This document shows, one piece after another, positions 49,085 through 59,739 of a stretch of DNA of 64,000 nt (positions are counted from its first letter, which is position 1; every line of letters begins with the position of its first letter). A program made the position numbers and the translations under genes. The notes under the pieces are model-generated. The model was not told where the DNA came from. It saw only the letters and a program-made list of their open reading frames with translations, and did not search any database. Origin of the DNA: Vesta saturnalis (lineage: Eukaryota > Arthropoda > Insecta > Coleoptera > Lampyridae); assembly GCA_036346205.1 (NCBI GenBank), contig JARFJB010001971.1, positions 589,001-653,000 of the forward strand, read 5' to 3'.

Positions 49085-49384
49085 GTTGACCTCGAAAAGA
49101 AACCATGAGGGTTGAAAATACGCATCCTATACGTAAACTTTCATAAAATAGGGTAAAAAAACACGTCCTACACGTGAGCTGTCATAAAATAGGGTGAAAA
49201 TACACATCCTATACGTAAGAGAGTAAAAATAATTAATTAATACAAATAAATAAAGATCATCATCATCTTAAAGCTATCAGATTAAGAATTTCCCTAGGAT
49301 AAAAATAATTAATTAATACAAATAATTAAAGATCATCATTATCTTAAAGCTATCAGATTAAAAATTTCCCTAGGATAATTAGTA
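49085..49384. repeat. Minisatellite block, left side of the LINE
   Basis: Two repeat types abut. 49085-49225: about three copies of a roughly 45-50 bp unit with 'GGGTTGAAAATACG.ATCCTA' and 'TACACGT(A/G)AGC'. 49231-49378: two copies of a roughly 75-bp unit with 'AATTAATTAATACAAATAA', 'AAAGATCATCAT', 'AAAGCTATCAGATTAA' and 'TTTCCCTAGGATAA'. Confidence 0.75.
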
Positions 49385-50457
49385 GTTGATGGCTTTTTTT
49401 CAAAAGAAGTTAGCATTAACGCGGGCGTACCACAGGGATCCGTTATAGCGCCTACACTTTTTCTGCTGTACATAAACGACCTTATTTCTTCAACAACTAA
49501 CCCCATCCATTGCTTTGCTGACGATAGCACTCTTCACTGTAGTTCATCTCAGTCTACTCATAGTGATAATCCACCTTCTATGTCAAATCAAGAAATTAAA
49601 GCTGAAATGTCAAATTCAATCAACAAAGACATTCAACGTATTCTCGAATGGGAAGCAATAATCTAGTTAAATTTAATGCTAACAAAACTCAGTGTTGCCT
49701 TATGTCCAAAAATGATCGATCATTTCCTGTTGTAAGTATGAATGGCTCAGTTCTTAAGTTTTCAGACTCTATTACTCTGTTGGGTATGACTGTATCTTCA
49801 AATCTCTCATGGGTTGACCATCTTCTGTCAGCTACCAAAACAGCTGCTCGTAAAATAGGCTTTTGTACAGATCTAAGCAGTACTTTACCTCTCGACAACT
49901 CCTTCTGCTGTATAAGGCCCAAATTCGGCCTCATCTGAATATAATTCTCACCTTTGGGTTAGTGCTCCCAATACGCTCTCGATATCGTTGATCGTATTCA
50001 AAAGAGAGCGATTAGGCTTATAAATGACCCGTCTTTAACTTCTCACATACAGTCCCTTGAGCATAGAAGAATGGTTTCAGTTCTTTCTTTGTATTATCGT
50101 TATTACAACGGCTATTGTGCTGGTGAATTACATTCTTTGATACCATCTCCGGCTATCTTTGCGAGAAACACTCGGTTCGCTCAATCACATCATCAGTATG
50201 CAGTACAAATCTCCACTTGTCGTACCAAACGGGCGCAATCCACATTTTCTACACGGCTTCTAAACTCTGGAATGATCTCCTAGTTCCTGTTTTCCTCTCA
50301 CTTATGATATGAGAAAATTTAAGGTAGCTGTTCATAGGCATCTATTGGCAATTCATTATCCCTCTATCCATCCTCCTAAGTGTTCCTGAGTGCTTTAGCA
50401 CGATAGGCCTTATTTAGCCTGTTCAGTTCCACAATCATAAAAAAAAAAAAAAAAAAA
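49385..50457 (+). mobile_element. 5'-truncated CR1/Jockey-type LINE with poly(A)
   Basis: The sequence starts inside the RT domain: AGVPQGSVIAPTLFLLYIND (about 49418-49480), the catalytic CFADDSTLH (about 49510), then FNANKTQCCLMSK, ITLLGMTVSSNLSW, RIQKRAIRLINDPS, MVSVLSLYYRYYNGYC, and an end with YDMRKFK and HYPSIHPPK. That is the full CR1/Jockey order from RT palm to the C-terminus. A poly(A) run of about 18 bp follows at 50440-50457. Only a few frameshifts (near 49645, 49935, 50280) disrupt it, so it is among the younger copies here. Confidence 0.85.
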
Positions 50458-50640
50458 TTAATAAAAATAATTAAAGATCATCATCTTATATCTCATACGT
50501 AAGCGTATAAAAAATAAGGGTTGAAAACACGGTCTCACACAAGGATGTGTAAAAATAGGGGTGAAAAAATACGTCCTACACGTAAGCGAGTAAAAATAAG
50601 GGTGGAAAATCCGGTCCCCCACGTGGGCGTGTAAAACCGG
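50458..50640. repeat. Minisatellite block, right side of the LINE
   Basis: Begins with 'AATTAATAAAAATAATTAAAG', 'ATCATCATCTTA' (matching the 75-bp unit left of the LINE), then three or four copies of the 45-50 bp unit ('AAATA(A)GGGTGGAAAAT', 'TACGTCCTACACGTAAGCG'). The LINE therefore lies inside one repeat array. Confidence 0.75.
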
Positions 50641-50681
50641 AAGTGACGTCAAAATCCAAGATGGGGTCAAGTGCCCTGGTA

Positions 50682-51490
50682 CTACTTTTGGATTATAGAT
50701 TCTGCAACATACTCCATCACAAGCTGAGCGATGCATGATGAGATTGGTGATCCCATTGCACATCCTTCAATTTGTTTATAAAATTTGTCTTCAAATTGAA
50801 AATAGTTTGTATCAAAAATTAGTTCTATTGTCTCCATAAAATCAGTTATTTCTAAATTTGTGTGTGCTTTGAGTATATTCCAATTGAGTGTAAGTGTAGT
50901 TATGATGAATTCTATTGGAATGTTGGTATATAGCGAGGTCACATCCAATGAGATTAATTTATAGCCATTTGGAATTTTAACACCATCGGTGAACTTTTTG
51001 AATTCAAAGGAATCTTTAATATAGTAATTTGTTTGCCATGTAATTTTACTGATTGTATCTGCTAAAAATTTTGAAAGTTTGTACATAGGAGATTGTATAT
51101 ATGAGACTATAGGTCGTAAAGGAATTCCTTGTTTGTGTAATTTGGGTAATCCGTATAATTTTGGTGGCTGTGCGTTGTGTATTGTTAAGCTTTTAAGCTC
51201 AGTTTCAGATAATTTATTTTGTTTGTTGAGTTTTTTTGCTAGATTATTTTTTTGTTTTTGAAAAATTGTGGTAGGGTTATTTTTGATTGGTTTATAAGTG
51301 GTATTATCTTGTAAAAATCTTGTAAAACTCCATCATTTTTAGTTTGTATTGGTCTGTGTTCATTATTATGGTTTTGTTGCCTTTATCAGGGTGTAATATT
51401 GTCATTTGTGGATTCTGTTTTATAAAATGTTTAGTATGGTTTATTTTTAATTGTAATTGGCGATTATTATGTGATGGTGTTATACAGTTT
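50682..51490 (-). pseudogene. Penelope-like element, N-terminus through RT palm, inverted
   Basis: Minus-strand reading from 51490 to 50682: HPDKGNKTIIMN (about 51400), LSETELKSLTIHNAQPP (about 51190), GLPKLHKQGIPLRPIVSYI (about 51130), then one open frame with YKLISLDVTSLYTNIPIEFI (RT motif A with its Asp) and EGCAMGSPISSCIAQLVMEY (motif B). It ends at 50682 before the YADD motif, so it is cut off at the palm. RT of this type works with a GIY-YIG nuclease in one protein; here the two halves lie on opposite strands. Confidence 0.85.
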
Positions 51491-51491
51491 T

Positions 51492-52290
51492 CATAAAAAA
51501 ATTCAGTTGACCATTGAAGAACAAATTAACAATAAAATAAACTTCCTAGACCTAACACTAATTCACAATAATAACAACATCAAAACAAAATGGTTTGCTA
51601 AAGACTTTTTACTTTACTTTACAGGTCAGGACGATACATAAACTTCAACTCAAATCATTCAAATTCACATAAAAATAGTGCTATTATCGGATTAGTTGAT
51701 AGAGCTTTAAAACTGATAAGTCCTGAATACAGACCAAATATCCTAAATAAAATAAGAATGGCATTAATACATACCTAATAGTTGTCCATTACATAAAATT
51801 AATTCATTAATCAAACAACGAACCCAACGGTTATACAATCACCAAATAAATAGTAACCAAATAACTGATGAAAACAAAAACAGAGTTGCACTGCTATATA
51901 TAAAACATCTTTCAGAAAAACTTAACTCTATTTTAAATCAACATGACATCTTTAACAAAGAAAGCTAACATTGTTTATCAAATTCCATGTTGTAATTGCA
52001 ACAAATCATATATTGGAAACACTTCACAAATAGTATGCAATAGATTAAATGGTCATAAATACACAAAAAACGGTACAACAGATCTCAGAAAACGTGAAAC
52101 AAACTGCAACCATCTTTTTGATCACAATAAAACAAAAATTTTAGAACAAGAAATACATCATCAAAAACGCTTTATTAAAGAATCTTTTTGCATAAGTATT
52201 AACAAAAATATGCAGTGAATGACAAAACAGACATTGAACAATGCAGTAAAATTTGTAATAATCTATTGAGTTTCATAAAATCAAGCAATT
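51492..52290 (+). pseudogene. Penelope-like element, RT end plus GIY-YIG endonuclease
   Basis: Plus-strand blocks: NKINFLDLTLIHNNN (RT thumb side, about 51530), then RPNILNKIRMALI, RTQRLYNHQINSNQIT, and an open frame (51943-52218) with VYQIPCCNCNKSYIGNTSQI (Zn-type Cys pair followed by the GIY-YIG core, YIG), HLFDHNKTKI and RFIKESFCISI. The C-terminal half starts exactly where the inverted N-terminal half ends (51490), so the two form a broken, head-to-head composite of one element type. Confidence 0.85.
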
Positions 52291-52603
52291 AAAACAATTA
52301 TAACTGATCACAGGCATTTCCAATAGGTATAACTTTAAATATGTCGTTAAACATATAAATAATTTTTATCTTTGTGTTTACTTTACATTAATTATTGATC
52401 AAATAAGTTACAATTAGAGTTAATTCAATAATCTTTAATATGCCGTTAATTTGTTGCTTTTTAGATATACCGTTTTCATAATATTTTTAACAAACAAAAT
52501 ATTTTAAATCTATAGTTGTCATATTTTATATGTCACACAATTCAGGTACGTACACCATCAATTAGTATTTCAATTTATTGTTATTATTGTAGTTCACAAT
52601 AAA

Positions 52604-52655
52604 TTTTTGATAATGCTGTAAATCCAAGCAGCGAAACGTAAAACAAAGATTTTGC
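52604..52655 (+). ncRNA. Hammerhead-ribozyme-like motif in the Penelope 3' region
   Basis: 'TTGATAAT' (core CTGATGA with two changes), then a GCTG...CAGC stem around a 10-nt loop, then GAAAC, then a possible 6-bp stem 'GTAAAA...TTTTGC'. That is the order of a hammerhead: core box 1, stem II, GAAA, stem III. Penelope elements are known to carry hammerheads in their terminal repeats. The core changes would probably abolish cleavage. Eye-fitted only. Confidence 0.35.
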
Positions 52656-52711
52656 ATTTAATTAACTGAACAGTTCATTCTCAGAAATAATTTTACATAC
52701 TGTTACACACA

Positions 52712-52714
52712 CAC

Positions 52715-52762
<48 letters not shown>
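52712..52762. repeat. (CA)/(TA)n microsatellite
   Basis: A short CA run followed by about 45 bp of TA repeats, directly after the Penelope 3' region. Confidence 0.95.
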
Positions 52763-52764
<2 letters not shown>

Positions 52765-52887
52765 TCCTTGGTAAAACCAAGAAATTGTAGGCATGTCATA
52801 TTTTATGCTGTCAACGGTTTGAACGACGAACGACTACTAACTTTTGCGTTACCACACTTCAATCTTTTGTACCTTGACTTGTCATAG

Positions 52888-53205
52888 TTACACACTCGTC
52901 ACCATACTTTCTTTAAATGTAGTCCTGCCAAATGACTTCCCAGTTAACTTGACGTGATCTCCATTTTGGTCTATTATTTTAAGTGTTACGGTAGAAAGGA
53001 TAAAATGTGTACGCTGGAAAAGAGCTGATGAATAATGTCTGAAATTTTCTATTTCTAAATTACCACTCGTGATATTGCACTCGATAATTAATGAGTTAAT
53101 TTTGATGATATTAATGGCATCTTTCGATGTATGTACTTTTTTATTGTTCTCTAGAAGTTCTATAGAAGTTTCTACATTAAAGTGAATGTCATCTGTTGCG
53201 TTCAC
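52888..53205 (-). pseudogene. Unidentified remnant, possibly of a virus-like or Polinton structural-type protein
   Basis: A 105-codon open frame, open at its N-side. Blocks such as INIIKINSLIIECNI and STVTLKIIDQNGDHVKLTG resemble the C-terminal part of a family of arthropod mobile-element proteins (V..I.VECDI..GSY, TI..I.LKI.DQDG..I..RGE.I..RLHL). The middle (family: PP.GYKI...P..IIYLP) is degenerate. It could belong to the same dismembered Polinton as the 46 kb polymerase, but the assignment is tentative and function is not claimed. Confidence 0.35.
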
Positions 53206-53599
53206 ACTTTCATACTTTTTTTGTAAATAATGGTGGTCCTAAACAGGCTGTTAGCCTAACGTGCTAAAGCGCTCACTAACAGTAACAGGAGGCAGCATAT
53301 CGGTCAATTTCAACTACCAAGAGATACTTATAATATAATATTAATAAGGTTAACTGTAAAATACATTTTACAGTTATAAAGTTGGCCTTGCTCGAGGTAT
53401 GCCAGTGTACCGCATAGGCACTCTAGTACCTGCAACACGGATAACTATTTGCGGACGTGTAAGATACTCTCTCGTGGATGGAGAATCTAGCTTGAATAGG
53501 ATCGCGTTGAGCACGTCTGGGGTAACTGGTAAGGTGGCAGTGTTTGTGGCAACTAGGCATAACTTATGCCAACACTGACGAGTAGTATGACGGTACCGT
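53206..53599. other. Intergenic, nothing recognised
   Basis: Less AT-rich than average (53220-53600) but without a protein-like frame. Confidence 0.35.
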
Positions 53600-54850
53600 T
53601 AGTATACATCGTATGGCTTGTATGGGAAAAAGTATGAAATTATAAATGTAATGATATAAGGCAGCTCAAGATTTTGTGTGCATCAGAAACAGAAAAGTAA
53701 AGGATGTTGTGATGATGGATGACGGTAGTTTGGCACTACGGTCACTAGTTAAAATGCAAATGCATGGTGCAAAATGAGTAATTGTAGGCGAAATAGCGAA
53801 ATGTATGAATCGGTATCCCTCCGAGAAATGTGGACTAGAATGAAAGTGGAATTTCGGAAGATCATTTTTATCGCATGTAACGCATCGGTAAATGGAGAGA
53901 ATGACCAATAATGCGGGAATTTCTCAAACGATGTGGAGAATGAATGTATGTAAGCCAAGTGAAAGATAGATTTAATTAGGCGATATGAATCAATGAATGA
54001 GTATACAGAGAGAACCCATGGAACGTGTTTTGTGAAAGTTTAATGATTCAAGAGTAAATCATAATGGTGGTAAATATTTGTGCAGAAATAAATATGTTGG
54101 TATCTAATATATGGTCTAGACGTAAAAGTATTCGCATCCATACATGACAGAGAGTTGAATCTAAAAACATTATTCAATTGATCGTTTATGATGAAAGACT
54201 TAGAAGCCCAGAAATACGCGGAGCAGAGTGTGCAACGCATCACTTAGGGCAAAACTAGGTATAAAGAAGGACGGTTAAAGGTAGTACAAACATTTAGACT
54301 TAACGTAGAAACATTGGTAGCTGACGATGTGACAATGAGGTGTGCAGACGTATTGAGCAAATGTTTTAATGTGAATCAAATGATATGGAACGAACAAATG
54401 AAGAACAGCGTCATTAAGGTTGCGTGGATGTGCTCGATATACGCTGTTGTTAATTGTACTGCACAGATAAGTGGAAGAACGACTGTAGGTAAACCGAAAA
54501 ATAATACTTCGCCGAATAAAATTGTTAAGAACGCAATGTAAGAAAAAAAACACGTACTTGGCTATGATACATGCAAAAAATAAAGTAAGAAAGAAAGGTT
54601 ATATAAAATGTACGGATAAGGAATCAAACAATGCAGTAAGGATGAGAATTAAGGGTGGCATGAGGTGAAAAACGGTGAACGATTTTAAGGGAAGTAAGAA
54701 ACTTTTTTGGAAGTCGGTAAGAAGTGCAAAGTGTGAGACAAATCGGGATGCAACAGAAGTACTGAATAATATGAACGAGATAGTATAACTAGGTGAGAAC
54801 GGTTGTTAGCAAAATAGATGGTTAATCAGTATTTGGAGGTGGAATGTTTG
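53600..54850 (+). pseudogene. Decayed LINE endonuclease region, same family as 16-19 kb
   Basis: The plus strand reads, in broken frames, MGKKYEII, VMMDDGSLALRSLVKMQMHG (matches the LINE's EMEDGSLVLWSG..TEVHG), then IVYDERLR-like sequence near 54185, VLSKCFNVNQMIWNEQMKNS and AWMCSIYAVVNCTAQISGR (54345-54480), equivalent to LNVNETVWNEQIKDS and AWINLRNCVVNCAERLWV in the 17.5 kb copy. It covers endonuclease to linker only; the RT is absent. Confidence 0.7.
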
Positions 54851-55737
54851 GCGGTAACTGATTCTTATCTAATTTATAAACGACCAGAGAGTAATCCTTT
54901 CACATTTGTAGAAAAAAAAACAAATTTATTCTAGCATGTTGATGCTTTAACCGGATAAATTAATGGGAACAGGATAGCTTGATTAGGAGAGGTAAAGCAA
55001 TTTATAACCACCAAGATTCCTTGATCTGACATATCTGTTATGTTATATTGCGGGTGATGTAACCTTCTCTGCTACCGCGACACAAGAACATTAAGCTAAA
55101 GTCCCTAAAATTAAATGCTGGCAACGAAGTCGTGAAGATACGGTAAGGAAAAAGATAACATTAATTATATTTAAATTTAATTCCAATTTGTGATCTGTGC
55201 TATCACTCTAGACCAGATAATAATTGTTAAAGGCAAGTTGAAGACTAGCTAGCTGCACCAATTAGAACTTAAACTAAGTCGTTATGTAACAACATTGTAG
55301 CAAAAATTCTTTAAATTATGAACTGATTCGAGATTCATTAATCTTGTCGTAATTGCAATTATTTCTATTAAATACTTAATTTTCGCTATGGTCTGTTCTT
55401 TTTAGCCTGCTGATTACAATATAATTGTCGTTTTAAGATCAGTTACATTTATATTTAATTACAATAAAGAATTTCATGGGGAAGGTTGTGTGTATTTAAT
55501 TCATACATTTGATTGCTCCACCCATTTTGAGTATTCATTCAGTCAGCAATTATAGACACATTTAAATAATATGAAACTAAACTTGTGGAATACTTGTTCC
55601 TATGTAGTAATATGTGCCACAGTTTGACGCCGAAAGCCATTAAACGTCTATCATATGAGTATGTTAAACAAAATTCATTGAAAATACCAGAAACATCCAC
55701 CGCAAATAAAATTGTACGCGAAGATTGGTTTTCAGAA
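54851..55737. other. Intergenic, nothing recognised
   Basis: AT-rich, no gene. Confidence 0.35.
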
Positions 55738-56025
55738 CCGAGCCGGTAGGTCAGCGGTAACGCGATCTGCTTAGCATTCCGGAGGGAATAGATCCGATTA
55801 TTCCCGTTACCGTCTATCTTGTATTAGGTTTTTAGGAAGTTTTCCTCATAAAAAATAGCGTAATAATCACTACGCATTCGCACATCATGTGTGGGTATTT
55901 AGGCGAATGCCGGGGTAGTAACATAGCCAGTAGATATGTTGGAAATCCATCACTGTAACTAAATCAGACTAAAGAGCTCAAGCAGCCCGCCCTTCCCCTT
56001 GGAAAGGGAATGTAACTCGTCGAGT
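55738..56025 (+). repeat. tRNA-derived SINE, copy 5
   Basis: The only plus-strand copy of the SINE family. The head reads GAGCCGGTAGGTCAGCGGTA (A-box region) with the B-box-like 'ATAGATCCGATTATTCCCG', followed by 'ACCGTCTATCTTGTA', 'GGAAGTTTTCCTCATA', 'CGCACATCATGTG', 'AGGCGAATGCCGGGGTA' and the tail 'AAGCAGCCCGCCCTTCCCC'. This gives the family's orientation: head first, C/G-rich tail last. Confidence 0.75.
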
Positions 56026-57036
56026 TTTCTTTTTTTTTGGTTCTGGATTCATGAAGAGGAATGCGGTGTTATTTATAAGAACTCCAGAAGCTATGAGTTT
56101 AACTCGGATGACGAGCTTCGATCGAGAAACCGTGAAACTATTTCTAGACTAATTGGAAGAACTATTTTCTAGGTATGATTTTCATTGTCAGAAATTTACA
56201 ATTTAGATGAGATGGTTTTTAGACATATACGTTGGGTCACATTTAACACTTTTTTTAACCAGGGTGTAGATTCTTGCGTATTACCTCATCTAGGCCAAAC
56301 TTTGAGAATTTATGATCTGTTCATAATTTGCACGGAATCGCACTGCAACTCCTACAAATAGAAAACTGGGTTTCAAATGCACTGGTATTTCTTCTTTTGA
56401 TAGCCCGGTTTTTACAGCGGAAGACTATTCGTCATCTTATGTGACGCATACACCTTTGCCCGTTGAACAAGTTGATTTAAAAATAAAGTGGCGGGTGTCT
56501 ACAAAGTGATGTCCCAGTATCAATGGTAGGTATATTATAACAGTTTAATTTAGACGACTTACCATAAATCATAGATCAAATCGAAGGTAGCCTAACCGAT
56601 TTTTTTTTACAAATGCTCAATATGTGCATCCTTAGTTATACTTCATACGTGTAACTTGAAATTTTTCCCATAGTTTGGTTAACAAGTGTTAGCAGTTTGT
56701 GTACGAGACGCAACAATAGGGAAAGCACAAAGCAGTACTCGCGCATGCTGTTATCTAAAACTGTTTGAGTTACTCTTTAATTGTAACATTGAACCAACAT
56801 TCTACAACAATTACAGTTGATATTCATATTTGTAACTGGGAAATTCTTTTATGGCCAAGCGGTATTATTCTATTTTTTTTTCGTTCTCTAATTGCATGAT
56901 AAAGATACCTACTCCAGTTATCATAATGCTGTGTGCAGTGAAGTGACATAATAGAGTTTAAATTAAACAACTTAATTAAATACTGTTGATTATAATATAA
57001 ATCATATATCTAATTTCTAAATAATTAGTGGGTGTC
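56026..57036. other. Intergenic, nothing recognised
   Basis: AT-rich, no protein-like ORF. Confidence 0.35.
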
Positions 57037-57044
57037 TATAACTA

Positions 57045-57323
57045 GGTGACCCGACAAAACAGTCCACCGACAAAACAGCCCGCCGACAAAACAGCTCAAG
57101 TAAAAATAAATACCATACATATTTATAGAATTTATAATTATTGTACTTATACAGTATGTCTACCTCAGTGGGCGATAATTATTGAAAACTTTTTTTGATC
57201 TTCCTTTTTTTCTTTTTAATTGTGCTTTTTTTATTTTATGCAGTTTTACATGTTTGCATTTTTTTTATTTATTTACACACGAAATAAAAACAAAAATAAA
57301 TGTAAGTATAAAATTATATTATA

Positions 57324-57381
<58 letters not shown>

Positions 57382-57656
57382 AAAATTCTACGATCTATAT
57401 TTGTCAAAGGTTAGACACAATAATTTATTATATTTTTTCTATTTTCTATACATTTTGGGATATGGTGTCTGTAATAAACATTTTATATCAACCTTTACGT
57501 TTTACACGTCAAATGTATGTGTGGTATAACCCAAACACCATTAAAAATGGATCTATTGGAGGCGGTTTTTTCGGGGGCTGTTTTGACGGGGTATGTTTTG
57601 TAGGTGGGCTGTTTTGTCGGGGCTATTTTGTCCGAGGCTGTTTTGGAGGGGTAACC
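57045..57656. mobile_element. Non-autonomous DNA transposon, 612 bp, 8-bp target duplication
   Basis: Flanked on both sides by the exact 8-mer TATAACTA (57037-57044 and 57657-57664). Ends are inverted: GGTGACCCGACAAAACAG at the left and the complement of GGTTACCCCTCCAAAACAG at the right. Just inside, short direct repeats of 'CCGACAAAACAGCCC' (two or three copies left, five or six degenerate copies right, inverted) extend the arms. The interior is AT-rich with a (TA)n run at 57325-57378 and no transposase. An 8-bp duplication with G-rich ends fits hAT- or Merlin-type elements; family unresolved. Confidence 0.85.
57325..57378. repeat. (TA)n microsatellite inside the 612-bp transposon
   Basis: About 54 bp of TA repeats in the middle of the element. 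Confidence 0.95.
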
Positions 57657-57664
57657 TATAACTA

Positions 57665-58155
57665 ATAAAGGAAGATTATATAATTCGCAGACAAAAAACA
57701 TAACTAAGATAGAGCTGTTTGCGTGCATTTTTGAATGAGGGAAAAGAATAAAAGACATCAACTTGGGGTGCAACGGTGTTATACCATAAATCAATCTGTA
57801 AAGAAGTATTAACTGCAAGTGTTTCTTCTAGTACCTATCTAAACTGCGTTTTCAATAAAATTGATAACTTGGTTTTTGAAACCAGTACTGGATAATAACC
57901 ATTAGTCTCAAAATATCTTAAAGTATCATAAAAATCTACTACTCTGTACCTTTTCAATATTGTAACTATGAATATAATCATATAAGGATTCCAAATAATT
58001 GATGGTTTTACAAGCGATTACGAAGTACAATCATTTTAAGGTATATGCTAGATTTCGGAATTCCTTGCTAAAAATATCATGATAGTGCTAAATAAAAGTT
58101 AATTTAGAGTCTAAAGTCTCCTAAGTCCCACATTTCCTAAACTCTCCATTTAGAA
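57665..58155. other. Intergenic, nothing recognised
   Basis: AT-rich spacer between two DNA transposons. Confidence 0.35.
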
Positions 58156-58157
58156 TA

Positions 58158-59380
58158 CATCAGGCAACGAAAAAAGTTCGTGGGTTTTTTACAGTAAATT
58201 AAAAATAATTAACAAACAAGAATACATTATTACTCAACGAAGTAGCCACCATTATAATTAATGACCTTTTGCTATCGTAACACCAATTTTTGTATGCGCT
58301 CTTGTAAAATTCTATGGATTTTGAATCAAAAAATTGACGAATGTCAAGAGTCAAAAAAGGTGGTTATCACTTGGTGAAGCGTCAGGAGAATATGGAGGGT
58401 GGGGTAACGTTTCCCAGCCAAGTTCAGAAATTTTTACCCGGGTCAATCTTGCGATATGCGGTCTAGCGTTATCATGTAAGAAGAGCACTTTCTTTCCATT
58501 GACTAAAGAAAGCCGTTTTTGGATGCGTGCTGCTTGTACTCGCTGAAGCTGCTCGCAATATAAGTTCGCAGTGATGGTCTGACCCTTTTCGACAAATTCG
58601 TAACTATTCCAGTCGCTGTCCACCAAACACACAATAAAATCATGCTTAGTTGCTTGGAAACTTTAGGAATGTGTGGTACCTAATCAGTAGGCGACAACTA
58701 ATGATACGAACGCTTAGAATTGGAATAGGTGTATTGTCCACTTTTCATAGCAGGTTAATAACTGATCAAGAAATTGTCCATTATTGTTGTGTAAACTGTT
58801 TTCCGAGCAAACGGTAAGACATTTCATTTGTTATCGTTTGATAATTCATGTGGGACCCATTTGCTTAACTTCCACGTTTTTCCTGGTTGATGAAGGTGTA
58901 AACGAATGGTTTCATCACTCACATTGAACGTTTCTGCAAGCTCTAGGCACGTTATACTGGAATATGTCTCGACAACTCGTTGAAGATTCTCGTTGTTTAT
59001 GATCTTCGGTCTTCCAGAGCGTGCTTCATCGGTCAAGCTTAAGTCTCCCGAAGAAAATATTTTGAACCACATCTGTGCTGTTCGATCACTTACGTCATCT
59101 CCAAATGCGTTACATATTTTTCTCACCGCCACTGAGGCTTTAGTACCAAGTTTGTACTTATAGAGTAAATAACCTCGAATTAAGGTTTTATTCGTTTCCA
59201 TTTTCAACGATTCAAATTTCGAACTAATCAATTGTCGCCAACTGTATAGGTACCCGACAACAGAAGGATTCGTATTAAAGTGAATGACAGATAACAAACA
59301 TGTGCTATTATCAACAACTTAAAAAAATATTTATGGCACTCTGCTGTATACAGAAACCGCAAGTTTTTTGGTTACCTGAT
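58158..59380 (-). mobile_element. mariner transposon, complete ends, dead transposase
   Basis: About 1.22 kb with TA at both borders and inverted ends ('ATCAGGCAACGAAAAAAGTT' left; right end in complement 'ATCAGGTAACCAAAAAACTT'). The transposase reads from 59201 (METNKTLIRGYLL) through an HTH with SLTDEARSGRPK, ELAETFNVSDETIRLHLHQ and WVPHELS. The first catalytic motif reads TCYEKW (family TCDEKW), so the Asp is replaced by Tyr. A stop and frameshifts follow. Then come FLHDNARPHIARLT and PYSPDASPSD (D,D34D spacing kept). At least two frameshifts (near 58640-58820) and the lost Asp inactivate it. Confidence 0.9.
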
Positions 59381-59479
59381 AGTTAGTGAATATAACATCT
59401 GTACTTTTTGTAAACGTTAAAGTGGACCACTTAACAACATTGAATTTAATTTATTATGAGTTAACCAAATATGTATAGA

Positions 59480-59690
59480 TTCTAGGTCGCGTTGCAGCAG
59501 CTACGTATTATAACTGTTTTTTATTGCTTTGAATAACTCAAGTTTATCTGCATATCGCAGCATTTTCGAATGTTGGATAGAATTATTGATACCATTAACA
59601 ACCACATAAAAATTGCAGGCCCTAATACGAAACCTTGAGGCACTCTGGAATTACCAAAATATTATCTAGATTCATAACATCGATACCCAA
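59480..59690 (-). pseudogene. CR1/Jockey-type LINE RT fragment
   Basis: The minus strand reads SRVPQGFVLGPAIF and, in the next frame, NNSIQHSKMLRYADKLELFK, equivalent to the RT motif pair (RVPQGSVLGPLLF...ND... and YADD.KLFK), with the second catalytic Asp changed to Lys. Only about 60 codons remain. Confidence 0.65.
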
Positions 59691-59739
59691 CATACTGAGA
59701 GCGTTACGTTAAATAGGATTGGTTTGAACTTGGGAAGGG

